Below, piece after piece: positions 50,258 through 59,790 of a stretch of DNA of 64,000 bases. A model generated the notes under the pieces. It did not search any database. It was not told the DNA's origin and saw only the letters and a list, made by a program, of their open reading frames with translations. Every line of letters begins with the position of its first letter. The stretch's first letter is position 1. The DNA is from Vibrio qingdaonensis. GTDB taxonomy: Bacteria; Pseudomonadota; Gammaproteobacteria; Enterobacterales; Vibrionaceae. Both the position numbers and the translations under genes were made by a program. Location: contig NZ_JAKRRY010000008.1 in NCBI RefSeq assembly GCF_026191675.1, positions 1 to 64,000 on the forward strand, given 5' to 3'.

Positions 50258-51136
50258 TTAATCATCAACTGAGACATCAAACGTTTTACTTATAATCTGA
50301 GAGCGCTCAAAGAGAATTGGACCTTGCCATCTTGTTTGTTTCATTGAAACGGCTAACACATACCGGTCTGGTGGAATATTCTTTGCCTTCAGTTCTGTTG
50401 GGTAATCCGATTCGTACTCCTGACCCCATACTTGCGTATATTTGCCATCCACATAATCATAGAGCCCGACTTCTAGCTTAGGTAAAGGGCAATATGGATT
50501 CAGTAATGCGTTTTTCTCAATTTGCCACTTATCTTTAGCGGACCATCGCACCGTTTGCTTTAGCGCTTGGTCTGTAAAAATAAGCCACTGACTCCACGCT
50601 TCACCATCAATCCGTTTTACTTCTAATCGATATAGACCAACATCAATTGGTGAGGTCAAATTGTAGCGAATCCCGTAAATCGCCGATTGAGTGACAACGT
50701 CACTAGCAGCATTAGTAAAAAACTCACGATCATTCGAAATTTTCCGATTGACCCACTTTTTCAGCGTGATCGACGATATCGCTATCTCCGACTCGAGTTC
50801 AATAGTTGCTTGGAAAGTGTCTCGCCCGGGGCTTTGAATCGATTGCTGTTTAACTATGACAGAACTTAACCATTTCGGTAGTGGCTGTGATGAGTAGCCT
50901 TTACCACAATCGGCTTCGAGTGACTGAAGAAACAAACGGTTGATATGAGTTTTTATCGTTTTCGATGGTTGTTGTTGCCAAATCTCAACTAAAGACTGAA
51001 ACATTGATTCTTGATCTTTCGTCAATAGATGTCGATGTGCTTGTGAGATTGGCGTATTGTTCTCAAACCACTCAGCACCAACCTGAGTTGATGCTGTGAG
51101 TAGTGAACAAATCAAAAGCAATGAATGTTTTGACAT
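50258..51136 (-). CDS. vxrC: VxrC, DUF2861 secreted protein
   Basis: A 292-residue protein with a signal peptide (MSKHSLLLICSLLTASTQVGA). The body is beta-rich with paired Cys (EADCGKGYSSQPLPKWL and LNPYCPLPKLEVGLYDY). The location directly after vxrB, with a one-base stop/start overlap (TAATG), and the DUF2861-like composition identify it as VxrC. In V. cholerae the Vxr system answers to cell-wall damage and controls type VI secretion and biofilm. A perfect matS-type motif lies inside this gene. Confidence 0.78.
   Translation of the reverse strand: MSKHSLLLICSLLTASTQVGAEWFENNTPISQAHRHLLTKDQESMFQSLVEIWQQQPSKTIKTHINRLFLQSLEADCGKGYSSQPLPKWLSSVIVKQQSIQSPGRDTFQATIELESEIAISSITLKKWVNRKISNDREFFTNAASDVVTQSAIYGIRYNLTSPIDVGLYRLEVKRIDGEAWSQWLIFTDQALKQTVRWSAKDKWQIEKNALLNPYCPLPKLEVGLYDYVDGKYTQVWGQEYESDYPTELKAKNIPPDRYVLAVSMKQTRWQGPILFERSQIISKTFDVSVDD
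50691..50703. other. matS motif GTGACAACGTCAC
   Basis: Exact match to the MatP target GTGACRNYGTCAC, inside vxrC, about 4 kb from the right dif-like site. MatP/matS organise the replication terminus of both Vibrio chromosomes, so the motif supports a terminus location. Confidence 0.75.
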
Positions 51137-51795
51137 TAGCCTTTCATTTTATAACCAACACCACGCAGAGTTTCAATTTCTAACCCTGGTAATTTTTGGC
51201 GTAATTGTAATACGTGAGTATCTACCGTTCTTGTCGTAGGGAAGTGATTATAGCCCCAGACATGGTCGAGTAGTTCATCACGGGTGAACACTCGGCCTAG
51301 ATTGCTTGCCAAGAACAATAATAGATCAAACTCGGTACGAGTCAGCGTGATCATCTCGCCTTTGTAGTCTACTTCTCGTGTAGATTTATCGATCACCAAA
51401 CTATCAGTAACCACTTTGTTCGTTTCTTCAATATCTGACTCAGGGGCACGAAGTTGTGCACGTACACGAGCAAACAATTCAGCTTCAGCAAATGGCTTTG
51501 TTAGATAGTCATTTGCGCCAGCGTCTAACCCCGTCACTTTGTCTTTTACCGTAACAAGTGCCGTTAGAAGAATAACTGGAACATCTTTTATTTGTTTCCA
51601 GCCAGGTAAATGTTGTACTGAATCACCATCGGGTAGCTGACGGTCTAGAATAACGAGATCCGCTTCTTCCCAATACTGTTCAACTTGAGAGATAAGTTCT
51701 GCATGTAGGCAGTTATACCCGGCTAACTCTAAGCTTACTAAAAGGCCGTCAGCTAGATTCTTGTCATCTTCAACAAGTAGCAGTGTCTGTTTCAC
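51136..51795 (-). CDS. vxrB: VxrB, OmpR-family response regulator
   Basis: A 219-residue OmpR/PhoB-type regulator. Receiver domain 1-115: LLLVEDD, phospho-acceptor in DLVILDRQLPDGDS, VILLTALVTVKDKV and YLTKPFAEAELFARV. Winged-helix DNA-binding domain: LTRTEFDLLLFLASNLGRVFTRDELLDHVWGY...TRTVDTHVLQLRQKLP, ending in TLRGVGYKM. It overlaps the kinase gene by 26 bases and vxrC by one, so the three are co-translated. Confidence 0.9.
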   Translation of the reverse strand: MKQTLLLVEDDKNLADGLLVSLELAGYNCLHAELISQVEQYWEEADLVILDRQLPDGDSVQHLPGWKQIKDVPVILLTALVTVKDKVTGLDAGANDYLTKPFAEAELFARVRAQLRAPESDIEETNKVVTDSLVIDKSTREVDYKGEMITLTRTEFDLLLFLASNLGRVFTRDELLDHVWGYNHFPTTRTVDTHVLQLRQKLPGLEIETLRGVGYKMKG

Positions 51796-53224
51796 AGGGT
51801 ATCTCCAAAATAAATGTTGTAGGCGGTCCAGCTAGTGACATTTTGCCACCCATTCGACCCACCATAGATTCTACAATCGTAAGTCCTAACCCAAGGCCAG
51901 CCTTACTAACAAATGGTTTTCTCAGTTCGCGCCAATCGCTTGCTGACAATGGACCATTGTCTATCACTTCAATTCTTAGTGAATTTGAAGAAGTGATGAC
52001 ATTTAACGTAACCGGAGCAACACCGTACTTTATCGCATTGCGCAACAGGTTATCGATACATGTACCTAGCCAATATATATTGATTTTAACGGCGATGTCC
52101 TGATTAATAGTCAGATTAACGTCAACTTCAAATTCCTCCTCCGCTTTGAAGCTTAACCAATCTTGGACAGATGGAAGCCATTCTGTTGCAAGGGGTTTGT
52201 TATCTGACTGCAAATAATCTTTACTCGCTTCCGCTAATTGTCTTAATCGCCGAGTATCTTCACACAACCTTCGGAATTCATCATAAACAGATTCTGGTAA
52301 TCTCTCAAACTCTCGACGAAACCCTTCTACTGTTAAAGACAAACTCGCAATAGGTGTTCTCAGCTCATGGGTTAAGATCTGTAGTACAAGCATACGACTT
52401 CTTAGTTCTTCACGCTTGCTATTCCAGCGATAAATAGCCCATCCAATAACCAATAGTATATTCGCGATGATCAATACGATCATGCTTATTCTTAATACAT
52501 CAGAATGATCTTCTACTTCCCAGCACAAGTTACCGCGTTGTACAAAACAAGTGGATGTTTGTGATGCCAGTTTGTAGTTGAGACCTGCTTCTTTAATATT
52601 ATTCTTCCAAACATTCGGTTCAAAGAGATAGTACATATCTCCTCGCCTTAGCCACAACTCTCCATTTTCTACAAACATTGAAGAGCCACGTATAAGCGAA
52701 ATAACCGTTTGCTCATCCATAACTTGCAATCTGCCAAGCAATGAACCAGGCGGTGAAAGTTCGCGTTCATTAATATGCATGAACTTTTTTAACTCTTCTG
52801 CTTTCTCTGGATACTTGGCAATGTATCTCGCAGCGTATGTCCCCCCTCCTGGATGAATCAACCCACTTCGAGCAAACCACTTCGTTGATATTTTTCTTCC
52901 ACTACACATCGCTCGAGTGAAAACTAATGGTTCAGTAATCAACGGGCTTAGTGGCAATTTACCACTGCACTGCTCTGCCAATCGATACAGTTGCTGAATT
53001 GACTTTAGAGGATACTTTGTTGTTTGTGGCAACATAGACACCGGCGTCAACAACTGTGTTGGGAAGTCCGCTTGGATGACACGAATGTCATAGGAAGCCT
53101 TTGCTTGCTCATAATCAAAAAAGCTTACAAAGTTATCAATGCGTTCCGGCAAAGATTCAGCGCTCGCAGAACTAGCGAGCGGTAATATAATCGCAAGCAA
53201 CAATGTTTGAGTTAATTTCTTCAA
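51770..53224 (-). CDS. vxrA: VxrA, sensor histidine kinase with DUF3404 sensor
   Basis: A 484-residue kinase. Signal or first helix (TLLLAIILPLASSASA), a periplasmic sensor of about 240 residues (DUF3404-like) with Cys pairs (EQCSGKLP, AMCSGRK, CFVQRGNLCWE), a membrane helix (ISMIVLIIANILLVIGWAIY), HisKA with THELRTPIASLSL, and HATPase_c with DNLLRNAIKYG and GLGLGLTIVES. The overlap with vxrB and the gene order fit the V. cholerae vxr operon (also called wigKR), which responds to wall-active antibiotics. Confidence 0.88.
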   Translation of the reverse strand: MKKLTQTLLLAIILPLASSASAESLPERIDNFVSFFDYEQAKASYDIRVIQADFPTQLLTPVSMLPQTTKYPLKSIQQLYRLAEQCSGKLPLSPLITEPLVFTRAMCSGRKISTKWFARSGLIHPGGGTYAARYIAKYPEKAEELKKFMHINERELSPPGSLLGRLQVMDEQTVISLIRGSSMFVENGELWLRRGDMYYLFEPNVWKNNIKEAGLNYKLASQTSTCFVQRGNLCWEVEDHSDVLRISMIVLIIANILLVIGWAIYRWNSKREELRSRMLVLQILTHELRTPIASLSLTVEGFRREFERLPESVYDEFRRLCEDTRRLRQLAEASKDYLQSDNKPLATEWLPSVQDWLSFKAEEEFEVDVNLTINQDIAVKINIYWLGTCIDNLLRNAIKYGVAPVTLNVITSSNSLRIEVIDNGPLSASDWRELRKPFVSKAGLGLGLTIVESMVGRMGGKMSLAGPPTTFILEIPCETDTATC

Positions 53225-53348
53225 AGGGCTGGTCTTGTCTCTACGTAGTGAGATTGCAACAGAGTTTTACATATTATCGGCAAGATTCACGCCAAGTGCA
53301 CGCAAATATTCTGTTAATAATGTGTTTATCGTGTAAAAAGTCGAAAAA

Positions 53349-53371
53349 AAAGCCAGCTTCCGCTGGCTTTC
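53349..53371 (-). terminator. Terminator of pntAB
   Basis: AAGCCAGC / GCTGGCTT stem, four-base loop; followed on the minus strand by a T-run. It lies about 20 bases after the pntB stop. Confidence 0.85.
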
Positions 53372-53389
53372 TCGATTGTCACGCTTTTA

Positions 53390-54784
53390 TCAAAGTGCTT
53401 TTGAAATCGCATCAACACTTTCTTTAGCATCACCAAATAACATTGACGTGTTTTCTTTAAAGAAAAGTGGGTTTTGAACACCTGCATAACCGGTGTTCAT
53501 CGAGCGTTTAAACACGATGACATTCTTCGCGTTCCAAACTTCAAGGACTGGCATTCCCGCAATTGGGCTATTTGGATCTTCTAGCGCCGCTGGGTTTACC
53601 GTGTCGTTTGCACCGATAACCAAAACCGTGTCAGTCTCAGGGAAGTCATCGTTTAGCTCGTCCATTTCAAGAACGATGTCATACGGAACTTTCGCTTCAG
53701 CAAGTAAAACGTTCATGTGACCAGGAAGACGACCTGCTACCGGATGAATGCCAAAACGGACATCGATCCCTTGAGCACGAAGCTTTTCGGTAATTTCATG
53801 AACGGGATACTGAGCTTGAGCCACTGCCATACCATACCCAGGAGTTATGATGACTGATTTGCTATCTTTGAGCATTTCAGCCACGTCTTCTGCTGTTGTT
53901 TCACGGTGTTCACCTTGCTCTTGATCTTCAGAAATTACAACTGTTTGACCAAAACCGCCAGCAATAACACTGATAAATGAACGGTTCATCGCCTTACACA
54001 TAATGTAAGACAGAATCGCACCAGAAGAGCCCACTAACGCACCTGTAACAATCAGCAGATCATTTGCAAGCATGAAGCCTGCTGCAGCGGCAGCCCAACC
54101 TGAGTATGAGTTCAGCATTGAAACGACAACTGGCATATCAGCGCCACCGATAGAAGCGACTAAATGGTAACCAAATGCGAACGCGATCAAAGTCATGACA
54201 AGAAGCGCAAACATGCTGCCATCTGCTTTCACGAAGTAGATCATAAGAAGCGTTGAAACGACAATCGCCGCTAAATTCCATTTATGCTTGTGAGGAATAT
54301 TCAGTGGTGAAGAAGAAATGACACCACGTAACTTACAAAAAGCAACAATGGATCCTGTAAATGTCACCGCACCAATGAACACGCCTAAAAAGACTTCAAC
54401 TAAATGAATAACATGTTCAGCGTGCATTTCAGCGAGATCGGTTGAAATAGCAACAGGTGGCTCCAAGTAGCTGTTATAGCCTACTAAAACCGCTGCAAGG
54501 CCAACAAAACTATGAAGAATCGCGACTAATTCTGGCATCTCAGTCATTTCTACTTTTTTTGCGTAGAAAATACCGATCGCACCACCGATTGCCATTGCGA
54601 TAATAACCCAAGCAAACCCTTGGGCATCTGGGCTAAAGATCGTCGCAATCAATGCGATAGTCATACCCGTTATGCCATAGTAATTGCCTGAACGAGCAGA
54701 TTCTTGCTTAGAAAGACCTGCTAAACTCATGATAAAGAATAACGCCGCGACAATATAAGCGGCTTGTACTAATCCTGCAGACAT
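53390..54784 (-). CDS. pntB: NAD(P) transhydrogenase subunit beta
   Basis: Membrane and NADP-binding half of the proton-translocating transhydrogenase. 464 residues with nine or so hydrophobic segments and the NADP domain at the end: [65 protein letters not shown] and [16 protein letters not shown]. The membrane part has [27 protein letters not shown]. Eight bases after pntA on the same strand. It makes NADPH from NADH using the proton gradient. Confidence 0.95.
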   Translation of the reverse strand: MSAGLVQAAYIVAALFFIMSLAGLSKQESARSGNYYGITGMTIALIATIFSPDAQGFAWVIIAMAIGGAIGIFYAKKVEMTEMPELVAILHSFVGLAAVLVGYNSYLEPPVAISTDLAEMHAEHVIHLVEVFLGVFIGAVTFTGSIVAFCKLRGVISSSPLNIPHKHKWNLAAIVVSTLLMIYFVKADGSMFALLVMTLIAFAFGYHLVASIGGADMPVVVSMLNSYSGWAAAAAGFMLANDLLIVTGALVGSSGAILSYIMCKAMNRSFISVIAGGFGQTVVISEDQEQGEHRETTAEDVAEMLKDSKSVIITPGYGMAVAQAQYPVHEITEKLRAQGIDVRFGIHPVAGRLPGHMNVLLAEAKVPYDIVLEMDELNDDFPETDTVLVIGANDTVNPAALEDPNSPIAGMPVLEVWNAKNVIVFKRSMNTGYAGVQNPLFFKENTSMLFGDAKESVDAISKAL

Positions 54785-54792
54785 GTCGCCTC

Positions 54793-56331
54793 CTATTTGT
54801 CTTTACGGAACATTTCAAGCATACGCTTGGTAACAGTAAAGCCACCAAATATGTTGATACTTGCGATAAGAACAGCAATAAACGCAAGCACTGTGACCGC
54901 TCCGTTACCTTGTCCTATTTGTAATAACGCACCAACAACAATGATGCCGGAAATAGCATTAGTTACAGACATTAACGGTGTATGTAATGCATGAGATACA
55001 TTCCAAACTACGTAATAGCCAACGACACATGCAAGAATAAATACTGTAAAGTGAGATAAGAAGGCAGCAGGAGCAACGGACGCCACCCAAGCGAATGCAC
55101 CAAGCCCAACAGCCAACCCAGCGAACTTTTTAACTGGAGATGTTGGTTCTTCGACTTTTTCTGCCGGCTTAACCGGAGCCGCTTTCGGAGCAGTTGGCTG
55201 AGCAGAAACCTGAATGGGTGGCGCAGGCCAGGTCACTTCACCTTCTTTAACGACGGTGACACCACGCAACACCACATCGTCAAAATCAATATTGATGTTG
55301 CCATCTTTTTCTTTGCTTAATAACTTGATTAAGTTAACGATATTTGTCGCATAAAGTTGGGAAGACTGTGTAGGAAGGCGACCAACCATGTCAGTGTAAC
55401 CAATGACTTTAACGCCATTTGGTGTTGTCACTACTTGATCCGCTACGCTGTATTCACAGTTACCACCATTGGCAGCGGCTAAGTCAACAATGACGCTACC
55501 CGCTTTCATTGAATCTACCATTTCTTTGGTTATCAGCGTCGGAGCAGGACGACCAGGAATAAGCGCGGTGGTAATGATAATATCAACATCTTTGGCTTGC
55601 TCAGCATAAAGCTCAGCCGCTTTCTTGTTGAACTCATCAGACATTTCTTTGGCATAGCCATCACCAGAACCCGAGTTTTCCTTGAAGTCGACTTCTAGGA
55701 ACTCAGCCCCCATCGATTCAACTTGCTCTTTTACTTCAGGTCGAACATCGAATGAACGAACAATCGCACCCAAACTGCCAGCAGCACCAATCGCAGCGAG
55801 TCCTGCAACACCCGCACCCGCGACAAGAACTTTTGCCGGTGGAACTTTACCCGCAGCAGTAATTTGTCCCGTAAAGAATCGTCCAAACTCATGAGCCGCC
55901 TCAACAACGGCACGGTAACCAGCAATATTCGCCATTGAGCTTAACGCATCAAGAGCTTGTGCACGGGAAATTCGAGGAACCGCGTCCATTGCCATCACAT
56001 TAATGTTTTTGCTCGATAGCTTGTCCATCAATTCAGGATTTTGCGCAGGCCATACAAAGCTGACTAGGCTAGCTCCTTCGTTGAGTAGGGCAATTTCTTC
56101 ATCCGTTGGCGCATTTACTTTAAAGATAAGCTCTGAGTTCCAAACCTCTTCGGTTGTCACTATTTTCGCGCCAGCGGCGACATAAGCGTTATCGTCAAAG
56201 CTCGCGAGCGAACCGGCTTGTGATTCTATTGAGACATCAAATCCCAATTTTAACAGCTGCTCGACCGATTTCGGTGTTGCAGCGACTCGCGTTTCACCTG
56301 CGAGGATTTCTTTTGGCACACCAATTTGCAT
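54793..56331 (-). CDS. pntA: NAD(P) transhydrogenase subunit alpha
   Basis: NAD-binding half, 512 residues. It has [36 protein letters not shown], the AlaDH/PNT fold with [67 protein letters not shown], and at the C-terminus four membrane helices ([33 protein letters not shown]). The length and order match E. coli PntA. It starts the pntAB operon. Confidence 0.95.
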   Translation of the reverse strand: MQIGVPKEILAGETRVAATPKSVEQLLKLGFDVSIESQAGSLASFDDNAYVAAGAKIVTTEEVWNSELIFKVNAPTDEEIALLNEGASLVSFVWPAQNPELMDKLSSKNINVMAMDAVPRISRAQALDALSSMANIAGYRAVVEAAHEFGRFFTGQITAAGKVPPAKVLVAGAGVAGLAAIGAAGSLGAIVRSFDVRPEVKEQVESMGAEFLEVDFKENSGSGDGYAKEMSDEFNKKAAELYAEQAKDVDIIITTALIPGRPAPTLITKEMVDSMKAGSVIVDLAAANGGNCEYSVADQVVTTPNGVKVIGYTDMVGRLPTQSSQLYATNIVNLIKLLSKEKDGNINIDFDDVVLRGVTVVKEGEVTWPAPPIQVSAQPTAPKAAPVKPAEKVEEPTSPVKKFAGLAVGLGAFAWVASVAPAAFLSHFTVFILACVVGYYVVWNVSHALHTPLMSVTNAISGIIVVGALLQIGQGNGAVTVLAFIAVLIASINIFGGFTVTKRMLEMFRKDK

Positions 56332-56652
56332 AGCTGTTCCTTAACTATTGGCACAATGATTATTCTTTTTTAACCAACCAACTTCATAACATCAAGTCTT
56401 TTGTAAGAAAAAGACTATATTTCATTACATATAACTGAATGTAAGGAAGATTAAACAATCTTTTTCAGTAAAAAAACTACATTTATTACGCTATTTAGAG
56501 GTCATACCTGTATAATTTTAAGGTTTTACAGGAAGAATTCAGGTAGACGCGTCATGTTATGACAATTTTACCTGTAAGCGGATGACCAACATCAATTAAT
56601 ACCAAAAACTCAAACTGGTCTTTCCAGAAGTAACAACCATGGCAAAATGGCG
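56332..56652. other. pntAB promoter region
   Basis: About 320 AT-rich bases between the pntA start and the HlyU-family stop. Presumed pntAB promoter; no gene and no confident binding site. Confidence 0.45.
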
Positions 56653-56928
56653 TTAAAACATGTTGTCGCCCATCTGATCAATAAACATCTGTGCCTTTTT
56701 TAGCATTAACTCGTTAGCATCAGCTTCATTGCCCAACACATCTGAACGGATAAAACGGTGTGTTTTTAGTTCGTCCGCGATTTGCTTAGTGATCTTACCG
56801 GCTACTCTATACTGGCCACCTTCTGAAAGCGCCTCTTGATAAACTAAAAAGCCTTTGTATTCTACAGGCTCTACTTCTTTTGCTTCTTCTTGGCGTTTTC
56901 CACCAAATAATTTTGAGAAAAATCCCAT
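56653..56928 (-). CDS. HlyU-family small protein (Pfam HlyU type)
   Basis: Ninety-one residues: GFFSKLFGGKRQEEAKEVEPVEYKGFLVYQEALSEGGQYRVAGKITK...RFIRSDVLGNEADANELMLKKAQMFIDQMG. This is the Pfam HlyU family named after a transcriptional activator, but the short beta-rich protein has no helix-turn-helix that I can see and differs from V. cholerae HlyU of the ArsR kind. A good AAGGATCT precedes the start. Stands alone; function uncertain. Confidence 0.8.
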   Translation of the reverse strand: MGFFSKLFGGKRQEEAKEVEPVEYKGFLVYQEALSEGGQYRVAGKITKQIADELKTHRFIRSDVLGNEADANELMLKKAQMFIDQMGDNMF

Positions 56929-57348
56929 CTTAGATCCTTTTTATTTAAGAGGTTGTCATCGAAGATCGACTCTATGTCCTAGCTAGCTACGTCATACCTA
57001 TAGGCAGTCACTGAACCGTTACTATTGATGAGTAAACTACAGTTAAAAGCCAACCGATATTTGTTTCCCTTTACTTGTTTGCCTTATGGTGTCGACTCTT
57101 TGCGGTTTGGTCAACCACACTGCAACAGAAACGCGTTGCCATTAGTGCGGTTGGACTAATGTCAGTAGAAACCTGAATCAGTAGAAACCTGAATCAGTAG
57201 AAACCTGAATATGCATGTATTATCAGGTATGCGAGCTGAACACCATACTTTTCAAACTTTCATTAACAAAAGACTTGGCAAAACATCAAATTACCGTATG
57301 CTAACTATCATATACATGTAAATTATTAAGCCCTGAGCCGTACCATAA
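56929..57348. other. Intergenic region with a triplicated 16-base unit
   Basis: About 420 bases between divergent genes. Contains three tandem copies of CAGTAGAAACCTGAAT (listed separately). AT-rich sequence just before 57349 may be the promoter of the cyclase gene. No other gene seen. Confidence 0.5.
57163..57210. repeat. Three perfect tandem copies of a 16-base unit
   Basis: CAGTAGAAACCTGAAT at 57163, 57179 and 57195. Non-coding, in the divergent promoter region. Could be a slippage product or a set of protein-binding sites. Confidence 0.9.
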
Positions 57349-58587
57349 ATGTCACCATCTTTTGCTAGCTCAAACTTGTTCCGACTGTTTATTCCTGTCG
57401 TATTGATTAGTTGCGTACTTATCGGAATGAACCACATTATTGAAGCAACGCAAGCCAATTCAGGATTTACAACTAACCTCCCCTACATTCTTTTTGGCAC
57501 CGCACTTGCGCTCAGCCACAGCTTTAAACAGTCGCGCATCGCCATGGTGTCGATGGCGATGCTTCTTGCTTATGCGGTTATTCAAACCCGTTTGCAAACA
57601 CCAATCTCCACTGGTACGACGCTGCTTGAATTATCCCTTGTCAGCTTGTTACTTCCAGTATCATGTTGCCTAGCTTTCTTATTTCCCGATACCGGTATTT
57701 TCAACCGGGGTATGTATATCTTTAGCGCCATTATCTTGAGCTTTTTGCTCTGGACCTACCTCATTTTGACGCATTTTTATACTGGCGGCTTTAGCGGGTT
57801 TGAAGAAGATCTTCTCTTCTCATTTCCAGCCATATCGAGACTGCCTATCGTATTGATTCTGTATTGCATCGCGATGACGGGGGCTACAGGTATTTTTGTC
57901 CTTAATTACAATCGTCCTATCGATGCTGTCGTTTATACTTGTATTTTGCTAACCAGCACAACATTCATTTTTTTCCACCTTCCTTATGTCTCCAGTACGC
58001 TTTTCTCTCTTGCTGGAGTATTAGTGATTATTTACGTAATTTCGGCAAGCCACCAAATGGCGTTTAACGACCGATTGACGAATATTCCAGGTCGACGAGC
58101 ACTCGAGATGGATATGAAGCACTTGGGGCGAAAGTTCACGATAGCGATGCTTGATGTCGACCATTTTAAAAAATTTAACGATACCTATGGGCACGAAACA
58201 GGTGATGACGTACTGAAACTCGTTGCCTCTCGAATGGCAAGCACGGGTGGCAATGCGAAAGTCTACCGCTACGGGGGTGAAGAGTTCACTATTCTTTTCA
58301 AAGGAAAGACGGTCAAAGAAAGTAAGTCTTTCTTAGAAGATCTTAGAGGCGAAATTGAGCACTATAAAATGGTCATTAGAGACAATGAGCAGCGCCCTAA
58401 AAACAATAAAGCGGGGGCTCAACGTCGTGGTAAAGAAAATGACAGTTCCACAGTGAGTATTACCGTCAGTATTGGTGTATCAGACAGCAAAAATACTAAT
58501 AAACCAGAACAAGTGCTCAAAAAAGCAGATAAAGCGCTATACAAAGCAAAAGAGCTAGGAAGAAACCGTGTTCATTCAATGACATAA
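57349..58587 (+). CDS. Membrane diguanylate cyclase (GGEEF)
   Basis: Makes cyclic di-GMP. 412 residues: about eight membrane segments in the first 230, then a GGDEF domain with DRLTNIPGRRALE, AMLDVDHFKKFNDTYGHETGDDVLKLVA and the active-site YRYGGEEFTILF. The inhibitory RxxD site is not found before GGEEF (NAKVYRYGGEEF), so product inhibition is probably lacking. A basic insert (NEQRPKNNKAGAQRRGKENDS) lies before the final SITVSIGVSDS block and is unusual in size. The sensory membrane part is not a named family I can assign. Confidence 0.85.
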   Translation: MSPSFASSNLFRLFIPVVLISCVLIGMNHIIEATQANSGFTTNLPYILFGTALALSHSFKQSRIAMVSMAMLLAYAVIQTRLQTPISTGTTLLELSLVSLLLPVSCCLAFLFPDTGIFNRGMYIFSAIILSFLLWTYLILTHFYTGGFSGFEEDLLFSFPAISRLPIVLILYCIAMTGATGIFVLNYNRPIDAVVYTCILLTSTTFIFFHLPYVSSTLFSLAGVLVIIYVISASHQMAFNDRLTNIPGRRALEMDMKHLGRKFTIAMLDVDHFKKFNDTYGHETGDDVLKLVASRMASTGGNAKVYRYGGEEFTILFKGKTVKESKSFLEDLRGEIEHYKMVIRDNEQRPKNNKAGAQRRGKENDSSTVSITVSIGVSDSKNTNKPEQVLKKADKALYKAKELGRNRVHSMT

Positions 58588-58649
58588 GCACGCAAGCTAC
58601 CTTCTAATGCCAGCCGTCGATCTCTTACTACACAATGTCAACAAGGTAT

Positions 58650-59624
58650 CTAGTCTTGATTAAAGAACAATACCAAGCTCCCCCCCTTTAGAGCACTACC
58701 ATAGTTAATGCTAAACCCCACGCCGATATTATCGACAAACTGAATCTTAAAGGGTGGTGTCATCAACCAACCCACGGTACCTTCATAGTAATACTGCGCG
58801 CCAATCGTACCAACGGTATCACCGCCAACATCAACACGTCGAATACTTGAATATAGCGTTTGGACAGAACGTCCCCAATCAGTAACGTCATAGAAGAATT
58901 TAGCTTCGTTGGACCAATACCAACCTTCTGGAGTACCCACATCACCATTATTCGCCTTCCCCCAACCCACACCAGAAAAATAGTTAAAGGTTGAGTTATA
59001 CTTAACATGCCCCCAATTTCTTAGTGCTGAATACACAAATCCTACTTTAGGTTGCACTGTCGCCGCCCACGCATCTGTGTTGACTAATTGACCATCAATG
59101 ACTGGTTTAAGATACTCTTGAGATACATTGGAGTTAAAGTCGTAGTCGCTGACATAGTATTGCAAATGTACACCTACGCCCGTTTCAAAACTCCAATGTT
59201 GAGAAAATTCAATATTTTGTTCATAGCCGGTGAATACACCAAGTATGGTTTCTTTATGTAAGTCCGTCGGTTGATTAGGGATATCAACAACATCTCCTTC
59301 TGCACGAAGGGCTGAAAACCTTAAAATCGCCCGCTGTTTCATTATATCGTTACCCTCGAGTTCGAAGGTAAAAGGTAAGGTAGAGACACCAATGCTCTTC
59401 CTTAAATCAAGTGCGTCCTGAGAACCGATATTATCGTTATCAATATTAAGCCAGTCGTTAGGATCAAAATCTTTAATGCCGAGCGTTAAGGCATCGCTAT
59501 CGGTAAGAATAATCGCGGCAGCGAAGCTATCTTCAAATATGCTCGCGTAACGTGGATCAGCATGAGCCTGAGTACAGACAAAAAATAAAGCCGCCAGCGG
59601 AGAAAAGGAAGGGAAATTGCGCAC
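58650..59624 (-). CDS. Solitary autotransporter-like outer-membrane barrel protein
   Basis: A 324-residue protein with a signal peptide (LAALFFVCTQAHA) and a barrel of alternating aromatic strands to the end (GVGFSINYGSALKGGSLVLFFNQD). There is no passenger domain. It resembles the Vibrio family annotated as solitary outer-membrane autotransporter-like beta-barrel. Between two diguanylate cyclase genes, with no visible link. Role unknown. Confidence 0.72.
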   Translation of the reverse strand: MRNFPSFSPLAALFFVCTQAHADPRYASIFEDSFAAAIILTDSDALTLGIKDFDPNDWLNIDNDNIGSQDALDLRKSIGVSTLPFTFELEGNDIMKQRAILRFSALRAEGDVVDIPNQPTDLHKETILGVFTGYEQNIEFSQHWSFETGVGVHLQYYVSDYDFNSNVSQEYLKPVIDGQLVNTDAWAATVQPKVGFVYSALRNWGHVKYNSTFNYFSGVGWGKANNGDVGTPEGWYWSNEAKFFYDVTDWGRSVQTLYSSIRRVDVGGDTVGTIGAQYYYEGTVGWLMTPPFKIQFVDNIGVGFSINYGSALKGGSLVLFFNQD

Positions 59625-59790
59625 TCAAACCTCTTAGAGTGTAAACATGTCACTAAATATCAAGTTCAGCGATGAAAAAGACGGTTAATGAAATCCGTAT
59701 CTAGCTAAATATGTGGCCTTCGTATCTTAAACGGCGAAGTGCCCTGTACAAAACGTACCAAACATCACTCTTTGTTTTAACACAAAAATT

